A DNA stretch of 64,000 nucleotides. Source: Mucilaginibacter sp. OK268. Its GTDB lineage: Bacteria > Bacteroidota > Bacteroidia > Sphingobacteriales > Sphingobacteriaceae. The first letter of the stretch is position 1; every line of letters starts with the position of its first letter. The notes under the pieces were generated by a model. That model saw only the letters and a program-made list of their open reading frames with translations. It did not search any database and was not told where the DNA came from. Below, piece by piece: positions 54,201-61,535 of this stretch. The stretch is from contig NZ_FNJV01000003.1 in NCBI RefSeq assembly GCF_900103125.1, positions 868,001 to 932,000 on the forward strand, in the 5' to 3' direction. The translations under genes were made by a program, and so were the position numbers.

Positions 54201-54731
54201 TTCTGAACTATCTTTGCGGGCGGTCAGCAAACTATTTTCGGCATCAATAACATGGCTAACTGTCAGCCTGATCCTGTCCATATTTTGCTTACCGTTCAGC
54301 AACAGATTGTTGCTTACTATAAATTCAAGACCTTTAGCCTCCCGTGTATCAATATTTGTTTTCAGAGTGGTGCGCTGTGCGGCAACAAATGATGTTAACG
54401 AATCGATCCTTTGTTGTTGGGCAGCATTATCTACAGAAAGATCGCGCATCGTTTGCAGGTCGACACCTATACGCGGCAGGGCCTCATTATATGGATCAAG
54501 AAATACTTTATTACCCGTAGCAACATAGCCCCGCATACCGGTTTCGGCATCGACCATATGTTGTAGCAGACCATTTGCCGATTTGATAACTTTCTGGGTA
54601 TGGTCAACCCATTTATTATCATCCTCAAACTGACGGATACTATTGTAGGATAATATCCCGACTACTAAAACCAAAATAATAGATACCACAAAGCCGGCTA
54701 AAACTTGCTGGCGAAAAGAAAACTTTAACAT
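51282..54731 (-). CDS. Membrane hybrid sensor kinase CHASE3-GAF-HisKA-HATPase-REC-REC-REC
   Basis: 1149 residues from ATG 54731. Membrane helix 1 (about 5-27), CHASE3 periplasmic domain (HMVDAETGMRGYVATG motif near 60-72), membrane helix 2 (about 184-206), GAF (about 255-390), coiled coil rich in Glu/Gln (about 400-480), HisKA (His about 498 in NMSHELRTPLNSILV), HATPase, and three receivers near 760-880, 895-1010 and 1030-1145, with phosphorylatable Asp in VILDIMLPGKDG, VILDLNLPDISG and LMDIMMPKMDG. First gene of the four-gene operon. Complexity suggests a multistep phosphorelay; the signal is unknown. Confidence 0.92.
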   Translation of the reverse strand: MLKFSFRQQVLAGFVVSIILVLVVGILSYNSIRQFEDDNKWVDHTQKVIKSANGLLQHMVDAETGMRGYVATGNKVFLDPYNEALPRIGVDLQTMRDLSVDNAAQQQRIDSLTSFVAAQRTTLKTNIDTREAKGLEFIVSNNLLLNGKQNMDRIRLTVSHVIDAENSLLTARKDSSETASTTAIRVIVGGSLIFLIIILILFFYIQRTFDQQKKIEAEIKVANIELGKVLAENEAKNWLLTGTGQLNEKMQGQQSERELSGNILTEVCTHTNASAGTLYLYNETHQRLELYASYAFHNPDLIKKTVQLSEGWLGQVAQDQKAAVVKGKLNEKFDLESSVIKETLTENFIVPFFFDKKLKGVMEVAYMGQLPAHSNDYILAVANDIGIAVNTAQARTIMHDLFEETQQQAEELEAQQEEMRVTNEELVNKTEMLQASEEELRVQQEELRTINAELEEKASLLEEKNEAIEQARAAINLKVDELEVTGKYKSEFLANMSHELRTPLNSILVLARILKDNKPLNLSEDQVKYASVIFNAGNDLLTLINDILDLSKIESGKLDMQNEDIKVSDILGDMEMLFAEVASNKKINYTTSVSKNLPRIIFTDKVRVEQVIKNLLSNAFKFTSENGSISITARPGEKEATISFAIKDSGIGIPAEKQRIIFEAFQQADGSTSRKYGGTGLGLSISRELAMLLGGSISLSSEQGVGSEFVLTIPLKAIQVAPHEEEILPTAQTFRAENPVLAPAAKPAIDTNREPLVVIVEDDKNFAHILQDYARDHGYKSVMVHEGTNAVETVKENMPDAVILDIMLPGKDGWQILKELKHNEATMHIPVHLMSAGDAAANRVRKEGAISFLKKPINTETLDKLFADIMLQSGTKFKQILLVEDHKAQSQALKDMMQGQGITVDQAFDGESAFRMLHENEYQCVILDLNLPDISGLDLLDKIKEVERFASLPVIVNTAMELDKASVNRLMQYANAMVVKTNKSADRLIDEVNLFLNKISESNSAQYDQTPAFAKVKLPSKGKGALKGKKVLIVDDDMRNIFALSSALQSYDLIVEIANDGEEAIAKLEEVPNINIVLMDIMMPKMDGYEATRYIRKQNKWAKLPVIALTAKAMKDDREKCIAAGANDYITKPVDMDRLISLMQLWLES

Positions 54732-54827
54732 GCAGACCGTTTGTTTATAATACAAATATGTTTAAAAAAAACCTTTTAATTATTTAAAAGGCTAATAAAC
54801 ATTTAAGGAATAGTTAATTGAGAAAAT

Positions 54828-54962
54828 TAGAATCAAGAGTTAAGAATCAAGAGTCAAGACTAAAAACGTCGGTTGCTTAAATACGTCATCCCTGATTTAA
54901 ACCAAAACCGGGGACCAAGATTATTGCTTATCTTGATTCTTGACTCTTGGTTCTTGATTCTA
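54828..54962. repeat. Inverted heptad array, word AGAATCA; right arm is coding
   Basis: Left arm AGAATCA AGAGTTA AGAATCA AGAGTCA AGAC (54828-54860). Right arm (54930-54962), read on the minus strand, AGAATCA AGAACCA AGAGTCA AGAATCA AGATAAG. The right arm lies inside the end of the gene at 54928. Confidence 0.85.
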
Positions 54963-55401
54963 ATTCCCCAACATCTTTGGCGGCCGGTGCCGACTTAATG
55001 TATGTTTTAGGTTTGCTGCTTAACGCGCCTGCTATGGCCAATATTACTCCAGAGAATAGCACATACCAGCCCCATTTAAACCTTACATGCCTGGTTAAAT
55101 AGGCATCCAGTTTTTTAAAGGGTATAAAGCTAAAGGCAGTTTGCACTTTGAATATAGAAGCTAATAACAGCAGTATCACCAGGGCAAAGGCCATCCATGA
55201 AGCTGCCTTTATGATTTTTGGCTGGTTTAAAAAAGATGCCGCCACGCCAACCACAGCCACCAGCGCCAATACCAAACCGTAAGGCTGATTAAGCTGATAA
55301 ACATTCCAGTTAAATAAGCCAAGCGGCCGCAACAAAGGGCAGTAAGTACCGGCAAAAAGCAGCACAAAGCCCAAAAATGATAAAATAGAACTGATACGCA
55401 T
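54928..55401 (-). CDS. Four-helix membrane protein whose C-terminus is encoded by a repeat array
   Basis: 157 residues from ATG 55401 (MRISSILSFLGFVLLFAGTY). Membrane helices about 5-22, 42-60, 67-85 and 113-131; the linker SFIPFKKLDAYLTRHVRFKW carries charges. No family recognised. The last residues ESRTKSQESR are a direct translation of heptads AGAATCA/AGAACCA/AGAGTCA, so the original stop was probably lost to repeat invasion. The frame is open upstream to 55512 only through another array. Confidence 0.65.
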   Translation of the reverse strand: MRISSILSFLGFVLLFAGTYCPLLRPLGLFNWNVYQLNQPYGLVLALVAVVGVAASFLNQPKIIKAASWMAFALVILLLLASIFKVQTAFSFIPFKKLDAYLTRHVRFKWGWYVLFSGVILAIAGALSSKPKTYIKSAPAAKDVGELESRTKSQESR

Positions 55402-55403
55402 GT

Positions 55404-55527
55404 TGGTGAGTGGTGAGTAGTGAATAGGCAATTGTATATAGTAAGCAGTGAATAGTGAGAGAAAAGTATAAAATGCCATCCCTTTTAAAGTTGACAACCA
55501 CTCACCTCTCACTACTCACCACTCACT
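55404..55527. repeat. Inverted heptad array, word GTGAGTG/GTGAGTA
   Basis: Left arm GGTGAGT GGTGAGT AGTGAAT AGGC and AAGCAGTGAATAGTGAGAG; right arm CCACTCACCTCTCACTACTC, ACCACTCACT. Lies between gldC and the membrane-protein gene. Confidence 0.8.
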
Positions 55528-55530
55528 AAA

Positions 55531-55860
55531 TTATTGTTTTATTTCCATTTTATCGGCAAAGTGGGCGCAATAGTCGCGCAGGTCTTCTACGATGTTGGTT
55601 TCGCCGGTGGCGCGTAAAAAACTGTCGCCCATGGTTTGCAGGGTTTCGTAAAAAAAGCGTTTCATTTCATCAACAGGCATATCTTTTGTCCAAAGGTCAA
55701 TACGCAGCGTATTTTTGTAGCTTTGATCCCACAGGGCCAGCATCATTGATTTTACAGGCAGGGCCTCTTTGTTTTGCGAATCTGTCGATTCCCACAGGAT
55801 GCTTTCCGGTACATTGTTATCATCAAGGCTGATGGTCAGCTTTATTTCAGCAGTTTTCAT
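55531..55860 (-). CDS. gldC: Gliding motility protein GldC
   Basis: 109 residues with the GldC plan: ISLDDNNVPESILWESTDSQ, AMMLALWDQSYKNTLRIDLW-type strand-helix block, and MKRFFYETLQTMGDSFLRAT. GldC is a small cytoplasmic protein found across Bacteroidota, associated with but not always needed for gliding and T9SS. Other gld genes are not in the window. Confidence 0.88.
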   Translation of the reverse strand: MKTAEIKLTISLDDNNVPESILWESTDSQNKEALPVKSMMLALWDQSYKNTLRIDLWTKDMPVDEMKRFFYETLQTMGDSFLRATGETNIVEDLRDYCAHFADKMEIKQ

Positions 55861-55870
55861 CTAAAAATAA

Positions 55871-55908
55871 TTAGTGATTTATTGAATTAGTGAATTAGTG
55901 ATTTTTTA
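55871..55908. repeat. Octad array (GAATTAGT)
   Basis: TTAGTGAT TTATTGAA TTAGTGAA TTAGTGAT TTTT. Similar words recur at 35704 and 61361. Confidence 0.7.
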
Positions 55909-56059
55909 TCCTTCTCTGTAAAAAAATCACACAGAGGGCTTACAGATTAATATCTTTTTAATAATTATTTTCCGGCCGCAAGTATCTTAATTTTTGAACA
56001 AAAGGCATATAATGGGTTTGTAATTATTTTATCTTCACCCATGGCTTTATTCAAAAACG

Positions 56060-56140
56060 GCTGTCATGCTGAGCACCGTCGAAGCATGGTGGGCGGGCCT
56101 CTGCGCTCTACCCTTCGACGGAGCTCAGGGTGACAGCCCC
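56060..56140. repeat. Family A palindromic repeat
   Basis: CTGTCATGCTGAGCACCGTC GAAGCATGG ... CCCTTCGACGGAGCTCAGGG TGACAG. Confidence 0.85.
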
Positions 56141-56164
56141 TTTAGTCCATTATTTATTCTACTA

Positions 56165-56431
56165 TCATTTAACCAATAAAAATATAACGGTTACCAGGGC
56201 TATAAAACATAACTCTACTATCCATAGCTTTTTAAGTTCGGCAAAAAAGTTACGGAATATCAGATCCAGAAAAAACACTACCGCGGCAAACAGCAAAAAT
56301 ATCCAGCCAATGGTAGTGCTCCAGGTTTCCAGTGGCCTACCCGCTATGTGGGCGCCATAGATCCAGATATAAACCGCCGCCACAATAAAAAAAGTAGTAG
56401 CGAAATTTAAAGGGGTAATGCGAAGTTTCAT
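56165..56431 (-). CDS. Small membrane protein, unknown function
   Basis: 88 residues from ATG 56431 (MKLRITPLNFATTFFIVAAV). Three hydrophobic helices: about 8-24, 40-59 and 68-87. No recognised family. It lies downstream of the DEAD-box gene across a heptad array and may be transcribed separately. Confidence 0.6.
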   Translation of the reverse strand: MKLRITPLNFATTFFIVAAVYIWIYGAHIAGRPLETWSTTIGWIFLLFAAVVFFLDLIFRNFFAELKKLWIVELCFIALVTVIFLLVK

Positions 56432-56447
56432 GTAATACTTTATTGTG

Positions 56448-56571
56448 GAGTCAAGAATCAAGAGCCAAGAATCAAGAACAAATTAAAAACAGGTATCGAA
56501 ACATATTTTTTTCATATTCTATTTGCCGCTATTTTTTATCTTAACTCTTGATTCTTGACTCTTGCTTCTAA
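56448..56571. repeat. Inverted heptad array, word AGAATCA/AGAGCCA
   Basis: Left arm GAGTCAAGAATCAAGAGCCA AGAATCAAGAAC; right arm CTTAACTCTTGATTCTTGAC TCTTGCTTCTAATT. Lies between the DEAD-box gene stop and the small membrane protein. Confidence 0.85.
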
Positions 56572-56575
56572 TTAA

Positions 56576-57922
56576 TTATCGTTTTTTCCTCGATGATTTA
56601 CTGTTCGGATTTTTTTTGCCTACTTTACCATAGCGCGCCTTATCCCGGGTGGCGTCGAATTTTTTGCGCTGGTTAAGCGTTTTCTTTTCGTGAAAAGCTC
56701 CTTTAAAGTCGGGATCATCCTTACGCTTTTGCAAATCGATCTCTTTGTTCTGCTCCTGCCTTTCGTCGTAACCGGTTTCCTCCATAAATACATCATCAGG
56801 AATGGCCGATACGGGTATGCTTTGTTTGATCAGTTTTTCGATCTTTTTGAGATAATACTCCTCCGCCGGACCACAGAACGTAATGGCTTCGCCCGATTGC
56901 AGGGCCCTGCCTGTACGCCCAATGCGGTGTACATAATCTTCTATCACTACCGGTACATCAAAGTTGATCACATGGCTCACATCGCTCACATCGATCCCCC
57001 GCGATGCCACATCGGTTGCCACCAGGATCTTCACCTCATCGTTCTTGAACGAATTGATGGAGTTGATCCTCGTATTTTGCCCTTTGTTGGCATGCAATAC
57101 GCGAACACCGTTTTCGCCGTATTTGCGAAGCAAAAACTTGTACACATCTTCGGCAGCTATACGGGTTTTGCAGAATATGATGAGCTTGGTGATGTCGCCT
57201 TCCAAATCAAGCAGCTTTTTGAGCAGGTTGATCTTGGTTTTGTTGTTGGGCACATGGTACAAATGCTGGTTTACCGTTTGCGCCGGGGTAGCCTGCGGGG
57301 TTACCTCAATTATGGTCGGATACTCCAGGAAATTGTTGGACAATTCATGGATCTTATCGCTCATGGTGGCCGAAAAAAGCAGGTTTTGTCTTTTTACCGG
57401 TACCACTTCCAGTATGCGGTTTATCTGGGGCATAAAGCCCATGTCCATCATTTTATCGGCCTCATCTAACACCAGCACCTGTAGGGTTTTGGTTACGATG
57501 TGCCCGGCCAGATAAATATCCATAAAGCGGCCGGGGGTGGCCACAATAATGTCGACCCCTTTATTGATCTGCTCTATTTGTGTTTTAGGCCCCAAGCCGC
57601 CGTAAAGTACCACCACACGCAAGTCAGTGTTGGCGGCAAATGTTTTTACGTTCTCCTCGATCTGCATAGCCAGTTCGCGCGTTGGCGAAATGATCAGCGC
57701 CCGCGGATTTTCGCCTTGGGCATATTTTAGTTTCATGAGGATGGGCAACACATAGGCCGCCGTTTTACCGGTGCCGGTTTGCGCAATACCCATCACATCC
57801 TGCCCGTTCAGTATCGGGGGGATGGCCTTTTGCTGTATAGGCGTAGCTTCGGTATAACCGGCATCAGCTATCGCGTTCAATATTTGCCGGTTAAAATTAA
57901 ATTCTTCAAAAGTTACAGCCAT
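56576..57922 (-). CDS. DEAD-box RNA helicase, RhlE-like
   Basis: 448 residues from ATG 57922 (MAVTFEEFNFNRQILNAIAD). Motifs in order: Q motif (GYTEATPIQQKAIP), I (AQTGTGKTA), Ia (PTRELAMQ), II (DEADKMMDMGF), III (SATMS), V (VATDVASRGIDV), VI (HRIGRTGRA). A basic C-terminal tail (KKNPNSKSSRKKR) probably binds RNA. Role: RNA remodelling in ribosome assembly or cold response, inferred. Confidence 0.93.
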   Translation of the reverse strand: MAVTFEEFNFNRQILNAIADAGYTEATPIQQKAIPPILNGQDVMGIAQTGTGKTAAYVLPILMKLKYAQGENPRALIISPTRELAMQIEENVKTFAANTDLRVVVLYGGLGPKTQIEQINKGVDIIVATPGRFMDIYLAGHIVTKTLQVLVLDEADKMMDMGFMPQINRILEVVPVKRQNLLFSATMSDKIHELSNNFLEYPTIIEVTPQATPAQTVNQHLYHVPNNKTKINLLKKLLDLEGDITKLIIFCKTRIAAEDVYKFLLRKYGENGVRVLHANKGQNTRINSINSFKNDEVKILVATDVASRGIDVSDVSHVINFDVPVVIEDYVHRIGRTGRALQSGEAITFCGPAEEYYLKKIEKLIKQSIPVSAIPDDVFMEETGYDERQEQNKEIDLQKRKDDPDFKGAFHEKKTLNQRKKFDATRDKARYGKVGKKNPNSKSSRKKR

Positions 57923-57945
57923 GGCGCAAAGATAAGCTTTTGAGG

Positions 57946-57979
57946 AAAGAGTCAAGAATTAAGAATCAAGAGGCAAGAA
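57946..57979. repeat. Single-arm heptad array upstream of the helicase
   Basis: AAAGAGT CAAGAAT TAAGAAT CAAGAGG CAAGAATGG. No inverted partner in the gap. Confidence 0.7.
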
Positions 57980-58060
57980 TGGGTGGTGGTTTGGCGACGA
58001 TAGACTCAGCTCGCCGGCGCTGCGCGACCCTCTCTTTGGCTTTGATTCCTTCTCCACACA

Positions 58061-58095
58061 CGTCATTGCCACGTCGTTCCTCCTCGCAATGACGT
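58061..58095. repeat. Family B repeat, mostly right arm
   Basis: CGTCATTGCCACGTCGTTCC TCCTCGCAATGACG: internal palindrome lost the central spacer. Confidence 0.7.
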
Positions 58096-58210
58096 TCTTT
58101 ATTAAGCTCCCTTTTTGTCTCTTACATCTTGTTTACTGTCTCAAACCCCAAAATCCTATATTTGCCTTAATTAAATCCGAAATCGAAAATCCCAACTCCG
58201 AAATCAATAT

Positions 58211-59545
58211 ATGTCAACAATCCTCATCAAATCAGCAACAGTAGTAAACGAAGGCCGGCAATATGTAACTGACATCCTGGTAAAAGATGGTTTTATTGAA
58301 CGGATAGATTCAAACATTGACACCCCTGCAGATGAGGTGATCAACGCTGAAGGCCTTCACCTGCTGCCCGGTTGTATTGACGACCAGGTGCATTTTCGCG
58401 AACCTGGATTAACCCACAAGGCCAATATTCATTCCGAATCGCGCGCGGCGGTGGCAGGCGGTATTACTTCGTTCATGGAAATGCCCAACACCGTACCCAA
58501 TACACTTACTCAAACTTTACTGGAAGATAAATATGAGATAGCCTCACGTAACTCGCTGGCTAACTACTCCTTTTTCATGGGTGCATCAAACGATAACCTG
58601 GACGAGGTGCTGCGTACCGATGCCGCCAATGTTTGCGGTGTTAAAGTATTCATGGGCTCATCAACCGGTAATATGCTGGTGGATAATCCGCGCACACTGG
58701 ATAACCTTTTTGCACAATCGCCCATGCTCATAGCGGTACATTGCGAGGATGAGGCCACCATCAAAAGTAACCTAAACCATTACAAACAGTTGCTGGGCGA
58801 AAATCTGCCCGTGAGATTGCACCCCAAGATCAGGAGCGCCGAGGCTTGTTACCTGTCGTCGTCATTGGCGGTAGAGCTGGCTAAAAAACATAATACCAGA
58901 CTGCATATCCTGCACATATCCACCGCGCTGGAAACACATCTTTTTACCAATAAGATCCCATTGCAGGACAAACGCATTACCGCCGAGGCCTGCGTGCACC
59001 ACCTGTGGTTCAGCGATGTTGATTATGAAACCAAAGGAAACTTCATTAAATGGAACCCCGCGGTAAAAACCGCACAGGACCGTGATGCTGTTTTACAGGC
59101 TGTGTTGGATGGCCGTATAGATGTGATCGCGACGGACCATGCCCCGCATACTTTAGAAGAAAAGGAGCAACCCTACCTGCAGGCGCCATCGGGCGGTCCG
59201 CTGGTTCAACATGCCTTACCGGCCATACTGGAACTGTACCATCACGGTAAGATCACCCTGGAACAAATAGTCGAAAAAATGGCGCATAATGTGGCCACTC
59301 TTTTCCGGATAGATAAACGCGGCTTTATCCGCGAAGGCTACTGGGCCGACCTGGTGCTGGTGAATTTGAATAAACCCTGGAACGTGAACAAGAGCAATAT
59401 TTTATACCATTGCGGCTGGAGCCCTTTTGAAGGCACCACCTTCCGCTCGCAAATTGCCTATACTTTGGTATCGGGTAATATAGCTTACGCTAATGGAAGT
59501 TTAACTGAAGGTAAAACTGGCAAACGTTTGAATTTTAATCACTAA
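58211..59545 (+). CDS. pyrC: Dihydroorotase, DDQVH-type
   Basis: 444 residues, amidohydrolase fold. The usual metal motif DxHxH reads DDQVHFREPGLTHKA (Gln replaces the first His), as in some Bacteroidota dihydroorotases such as the Porphyromonas gingivalis enzyme. Other ligands: GVKVFMGSSTGNMLVDN, HCEDEATIK, HILHIS and VIATDHAPHTLEEKE. Catalyses carbamoyl-aspartate to dihydroorotate in pyrimidine synthesis. Monocistronic. Whether one or two metals bind cannot be read from sequence. Confidence 0.88.
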   Translation: MSTILIKSATVVNEGRQYVTDILVKDGFIERIDSNIDTPADEVINAEGLHLLPGCIDDQVHFREPGLTHKANIHSESRAAVAGGITSFMEMPNTVPNTLTQTLLEDKYEIASRNSLANYSFFMGASNDNLDEVLRTDAANVCGVKVFMGSSTGNMLVDNPRTLDNLFAQSPMLIAVHCEDEATIKSNLNHYKQLLGENLPVRLHPKIRSAEACYLSSSLAVELAKKHNTRLHILHISTALETHLFTNKIPLQDKRITAEACVHHLWFSDVDYETKGNFIKWNPAVKTAQDRDAVLQAVLDGRIDVIATDHAPHTLEEKEQPYLQAPSGGPLVQHALPAILELYHHGKITLEQIVEKMAHNVATLFRIDKRGFIREGYWADLVLVNLNKPWNVNKSNILYHCGWSPFEGTTFRSQIAYTLVSGNIAYANGSLTEGKTGKRLNFNH

Positions 59546-59601
59546 TAGAATTAATATTTTTCAATTACAGAATTTTCTGTAGAGAAAAACACATAAAAAC
59601 G

Positions 59602-59697
59602 CGTCATGCCGAACTCGTTTCGGCATCCCACAGGAAAGGTTAACCACCGTGCTACCGGGACCTGCTAATGGGATGCCGAAACAAGTTCGGCATGACG
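59602..59697. repeat. Family C palindromic repeat
   Basis: CGTCATGCCGAACTCGTTTC, GGCATCCCAC ... GGGATGCCGAAACAAGTTCG GCATGACG. Confidence 0.85.
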
Positions 59698-59714
59698 AAT
59701 TAGATAAAGATGGC

Positions 59715-59787
59715 CTGTCACCCTGAGCTTGTCGCAGGGTCGCGCGCAGAGGCCTGCACACCATGCTTCGACGGGCTCAGCATGACA
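59715..59787. repeat. Family A palindromic repeat, reverse orientation
   Basis: TGTCACCCTGAGCTTGTCGC ... CATGCTTCGACGGGCTCAGC ATGACA. Confidence 0.85.
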
Positions 59788-59807
59788 TCCGTCCCTTTGT
59801 AAAGACT

Positions 59808-60263
59808 CTACTCCACCGCTACATAAATCTCCACCCGGGCATCCTCTGGGTTTTGGCCGGGGCAGCCGTATACATCAAAATCGGCGGTGTATTTGCGGTT
59901 AAGGCTACTGTTCCAGATGTGCTGCCAGGTTTCGGCCACACGATCAGGCATCCAGCTTTTAGCTGTGAATTTTACATAAGTACCAGGGGCAACCACCAAA
60001 CTCACCAATCCTTCCGGAATGTCATCCAACGAATTCACTTTGCAGCCAAGTACGGCGGTATAAGGCCCGGTATGGTCTGTTTCGTATTCGGTATAAACGC
60101 AATGCACCTCATCGCTTACCCTATCTTCAATTTGCAGTAAAATATTATCGTCCATAAAGCGGCACCACAGGTCGCCAATGTCCTGGGCTGCCTGTCCGTT
60201 CTGGTTGGTGGTGCGTGTAGAGATCCCCAGCAAAAAGAAGCCTATTACATCTATCTTATCCAT
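59808..60263 (-). CDS. GyrI-like / effector-binding domain protein
   Basis: 151 residues from ATG 60263 (MDKIDVIGFFLLGISTRTTN). Effector-binding (AraC C-terminal/GyrI) pattern: DIGDLWCRFMDDNILLQI, VHCVYTEYETDHTGPYTAVL, VAPGTYVKFTAKSWMPDRVA and ADFDVYGCPGQNPEDARVEI. Probably a stand-alone small-molecule-binding protein. In a minus-strand set with SRPBCC, EVE and WYL genes. Confidence 0.8.
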   Translation of the reverse strand: MDKIDVIGFFLLGISTRTTNQNGQAAQDIGDLWCRFMDDNILLQIEDRVSDEVHCVYTEYETDHTGPYTAVLGCKVNSLDDIPEGLVSLVVAPGTYVKFTAKSWMPDRVAETWQHIWNSSLNRKYTADFDVYGCPGQNPEDARVEIYVAVE

Positions 60264-60357
60264 AATTGAAGTTATCACTATTTGTTATATTGATACATAA
60301 TTTATTTTATATCAATTTTTTATAACGTTTATATAAATTATTTATTTAATATGAAAA

Positions 60358-60780
60358 TTACTCGATCATTTTTCGTAATCCATCAAAAACGCCGCGCCAG
60401 TTTTGCTCAGAATGTTCTTTGCCCGCTTCATCTTTGATATTATCCTGGGTAATAGCCAGGGTGGTTACCCCATCTTTTTCGGTCAGGCTGTAGGTAATAT
60501 CGGCATAGTTCTCGGGCTTATCTTCGGTGCCGGCCATGCTGCTCCAGTAATTATACTTTACATATTTGCCAGGATCAATTTCCAGTATGGTGCCATGATC
60601 GCGGTAAGCCTTGCCATCCCACTCGCCGCTGAAAGCAATGGGCTCCCCTACCCTCCAGCTCGACTCCAATTTAGTACCAAAAAAGTAGGCTTTTACCATT
60701 TCCGGATCAGTAAGTCCCTGCCAAACTTTGGTTATTGGGGCTTTAAATGTTAGATTAATGCTTAATGTTAAATTTTTCAT
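60358..60780 (-). CDS. SRPBCC / AHSA1-like protein
   Basis: 140 residues with START-like helix-grip pattern: FKAPITKVWQGLTDPEMVKA, AFSGEWDGKAYRDHGTILEI, and QNWRGVFDGLRKMIE. AHSA1-like proteins bind hydrophobic ligands; no specific role inferred. Neighbour of the GyrI-like and EVE genes. Confidence 0.85.
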   Translation of the reverse strand: MKNLTLSINLTFKAPITKVWQGLTDPEMVKAYFFGTKLESSWRVGEPIAFSGEWDGKAYRDHGTILEIDPGKYVKYNYWSSMAGTEDKPENYADITYSLTEKDGVTTLAITQDNIKDEAGKEHSEQNWRGVFDGLRKMIE

Positions 60781-60877
60781 TTGAGTAATTTGTTTTTTAA
60801 AGGTAATGAAGCTATCATGAGCCTATTTACTCATTCAGGTTGCTGAACTTTAGCTCATGATGGTTTCATAATGTGGT

Positions 60878-61354
60878 TTATTTATGGTTTATAATAGCCT
60901 CACCTAAATCCTCTCCAAAGGCGAGGGCAGGGTGAGGCTCTTCTGTTATCATTTGCTTTTTGATCAGTTCAAAATCCTGTTCGCCTATCTCCAGGAAGCC
61001 AAAACGGAAAGGATAACCCCATGATTTTTTGTTGATGATGAAGTCGAGTTCATCCACCAGGGGAACGATAGGCGCTTCAGCACTTTCATAGAACCTGATG
61101 TTGCGACGCCAGGGTATAAAATCCTCAGACATTTTATGCTGGTAGATCTCGTCACCAACAGCCTGCCCAATGGCTGTAAAGGCCTTACAAGGTTCGGTAC
61201 CATTCATGCTTTGTTTTGGCGAATAAAAAAGCACCCAATCACCGGCATGTACCTTTTTTAAGGCGGCCTGTTTACCGTGATTGGCCTGCATAAAGCCACC
61301 GGCTATACCACGGGCTATATGATCTTTTGATGCTACGGTTATCCAGTATTTCAT
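60878..61354 (-). CDS. EVE-domain protein with repeat-derived C-terminus
   Basis: 158 residues; the EVE fold covers KYWITVASKDHIARGIAGGF, HAGDWVLFYSPKQSMNG and ELDFIINKKSWGYPFRFGFL. EVE/YTH-like domains read modified bases. The last 20 residues (EEPHPALAFGEDLGEAIINH) are encoded by a family E palindromic repeat, which seems to have replaced the original end. It is downstream of the WYL regulator. Confidence 0.8.
   Translation of the reverse strand: MKYWITVASKDHIARGIAGGFMQANHGKQAALKKVHAGDWVLFYSPKQSMNGTEPCKAFTAIGQAVGDEIYQHKMSEDFIPWRRNIRFYESAEAPIVPLVDELDFIINKKSWGYPFRFGFLEIGEQDFELIKKQMITEEPHPALAFGEDLGEAIINHK
60893..60942. repeat. Family E repeat inside the 3' end of the EVE gene
   Basis: GCCTCACCTAAATCCTCTCC AAAGGCGAGGGCAGGGTGAG GC. 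Reads through the EVE frame to a new stop. Confidence 0.75.
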
Positions 61355-61360
61355 AATACA

Positions 61361-61396
61361 GTTATTGAATTATTGATTTAGTGAATTAGTGATTTT
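61361..61396. repeat. Octad array (GTTATTGAATTATTGA)
   Basis: GTTATTGA ATTATTGA TTTAGTGA ATTAGTGA TTTTA; next to the EVE start. Confidence 0.7.
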
Positions 61397-61535
61397 ATGC
61401 TTCTTGTAAAAGGTCACAAAAACACTACCATAAAACCATGTGTATAAGCCAATCACTTTAACACACTATTTGTAATGGTTAAGCAAAGTAAACACCGGTT
61501 AATGACAACCCTATGTCAGCAGGGAAAAAGAAGGA

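Larger units (their letters stand above)
55861..56164. other. Gene-free stretch with octad array and family A repeat
   Basis: Octad array next to the gldC start, about 150 nt of unique AT-rich sequence, and a family A repeat. Confidence 0.7.
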
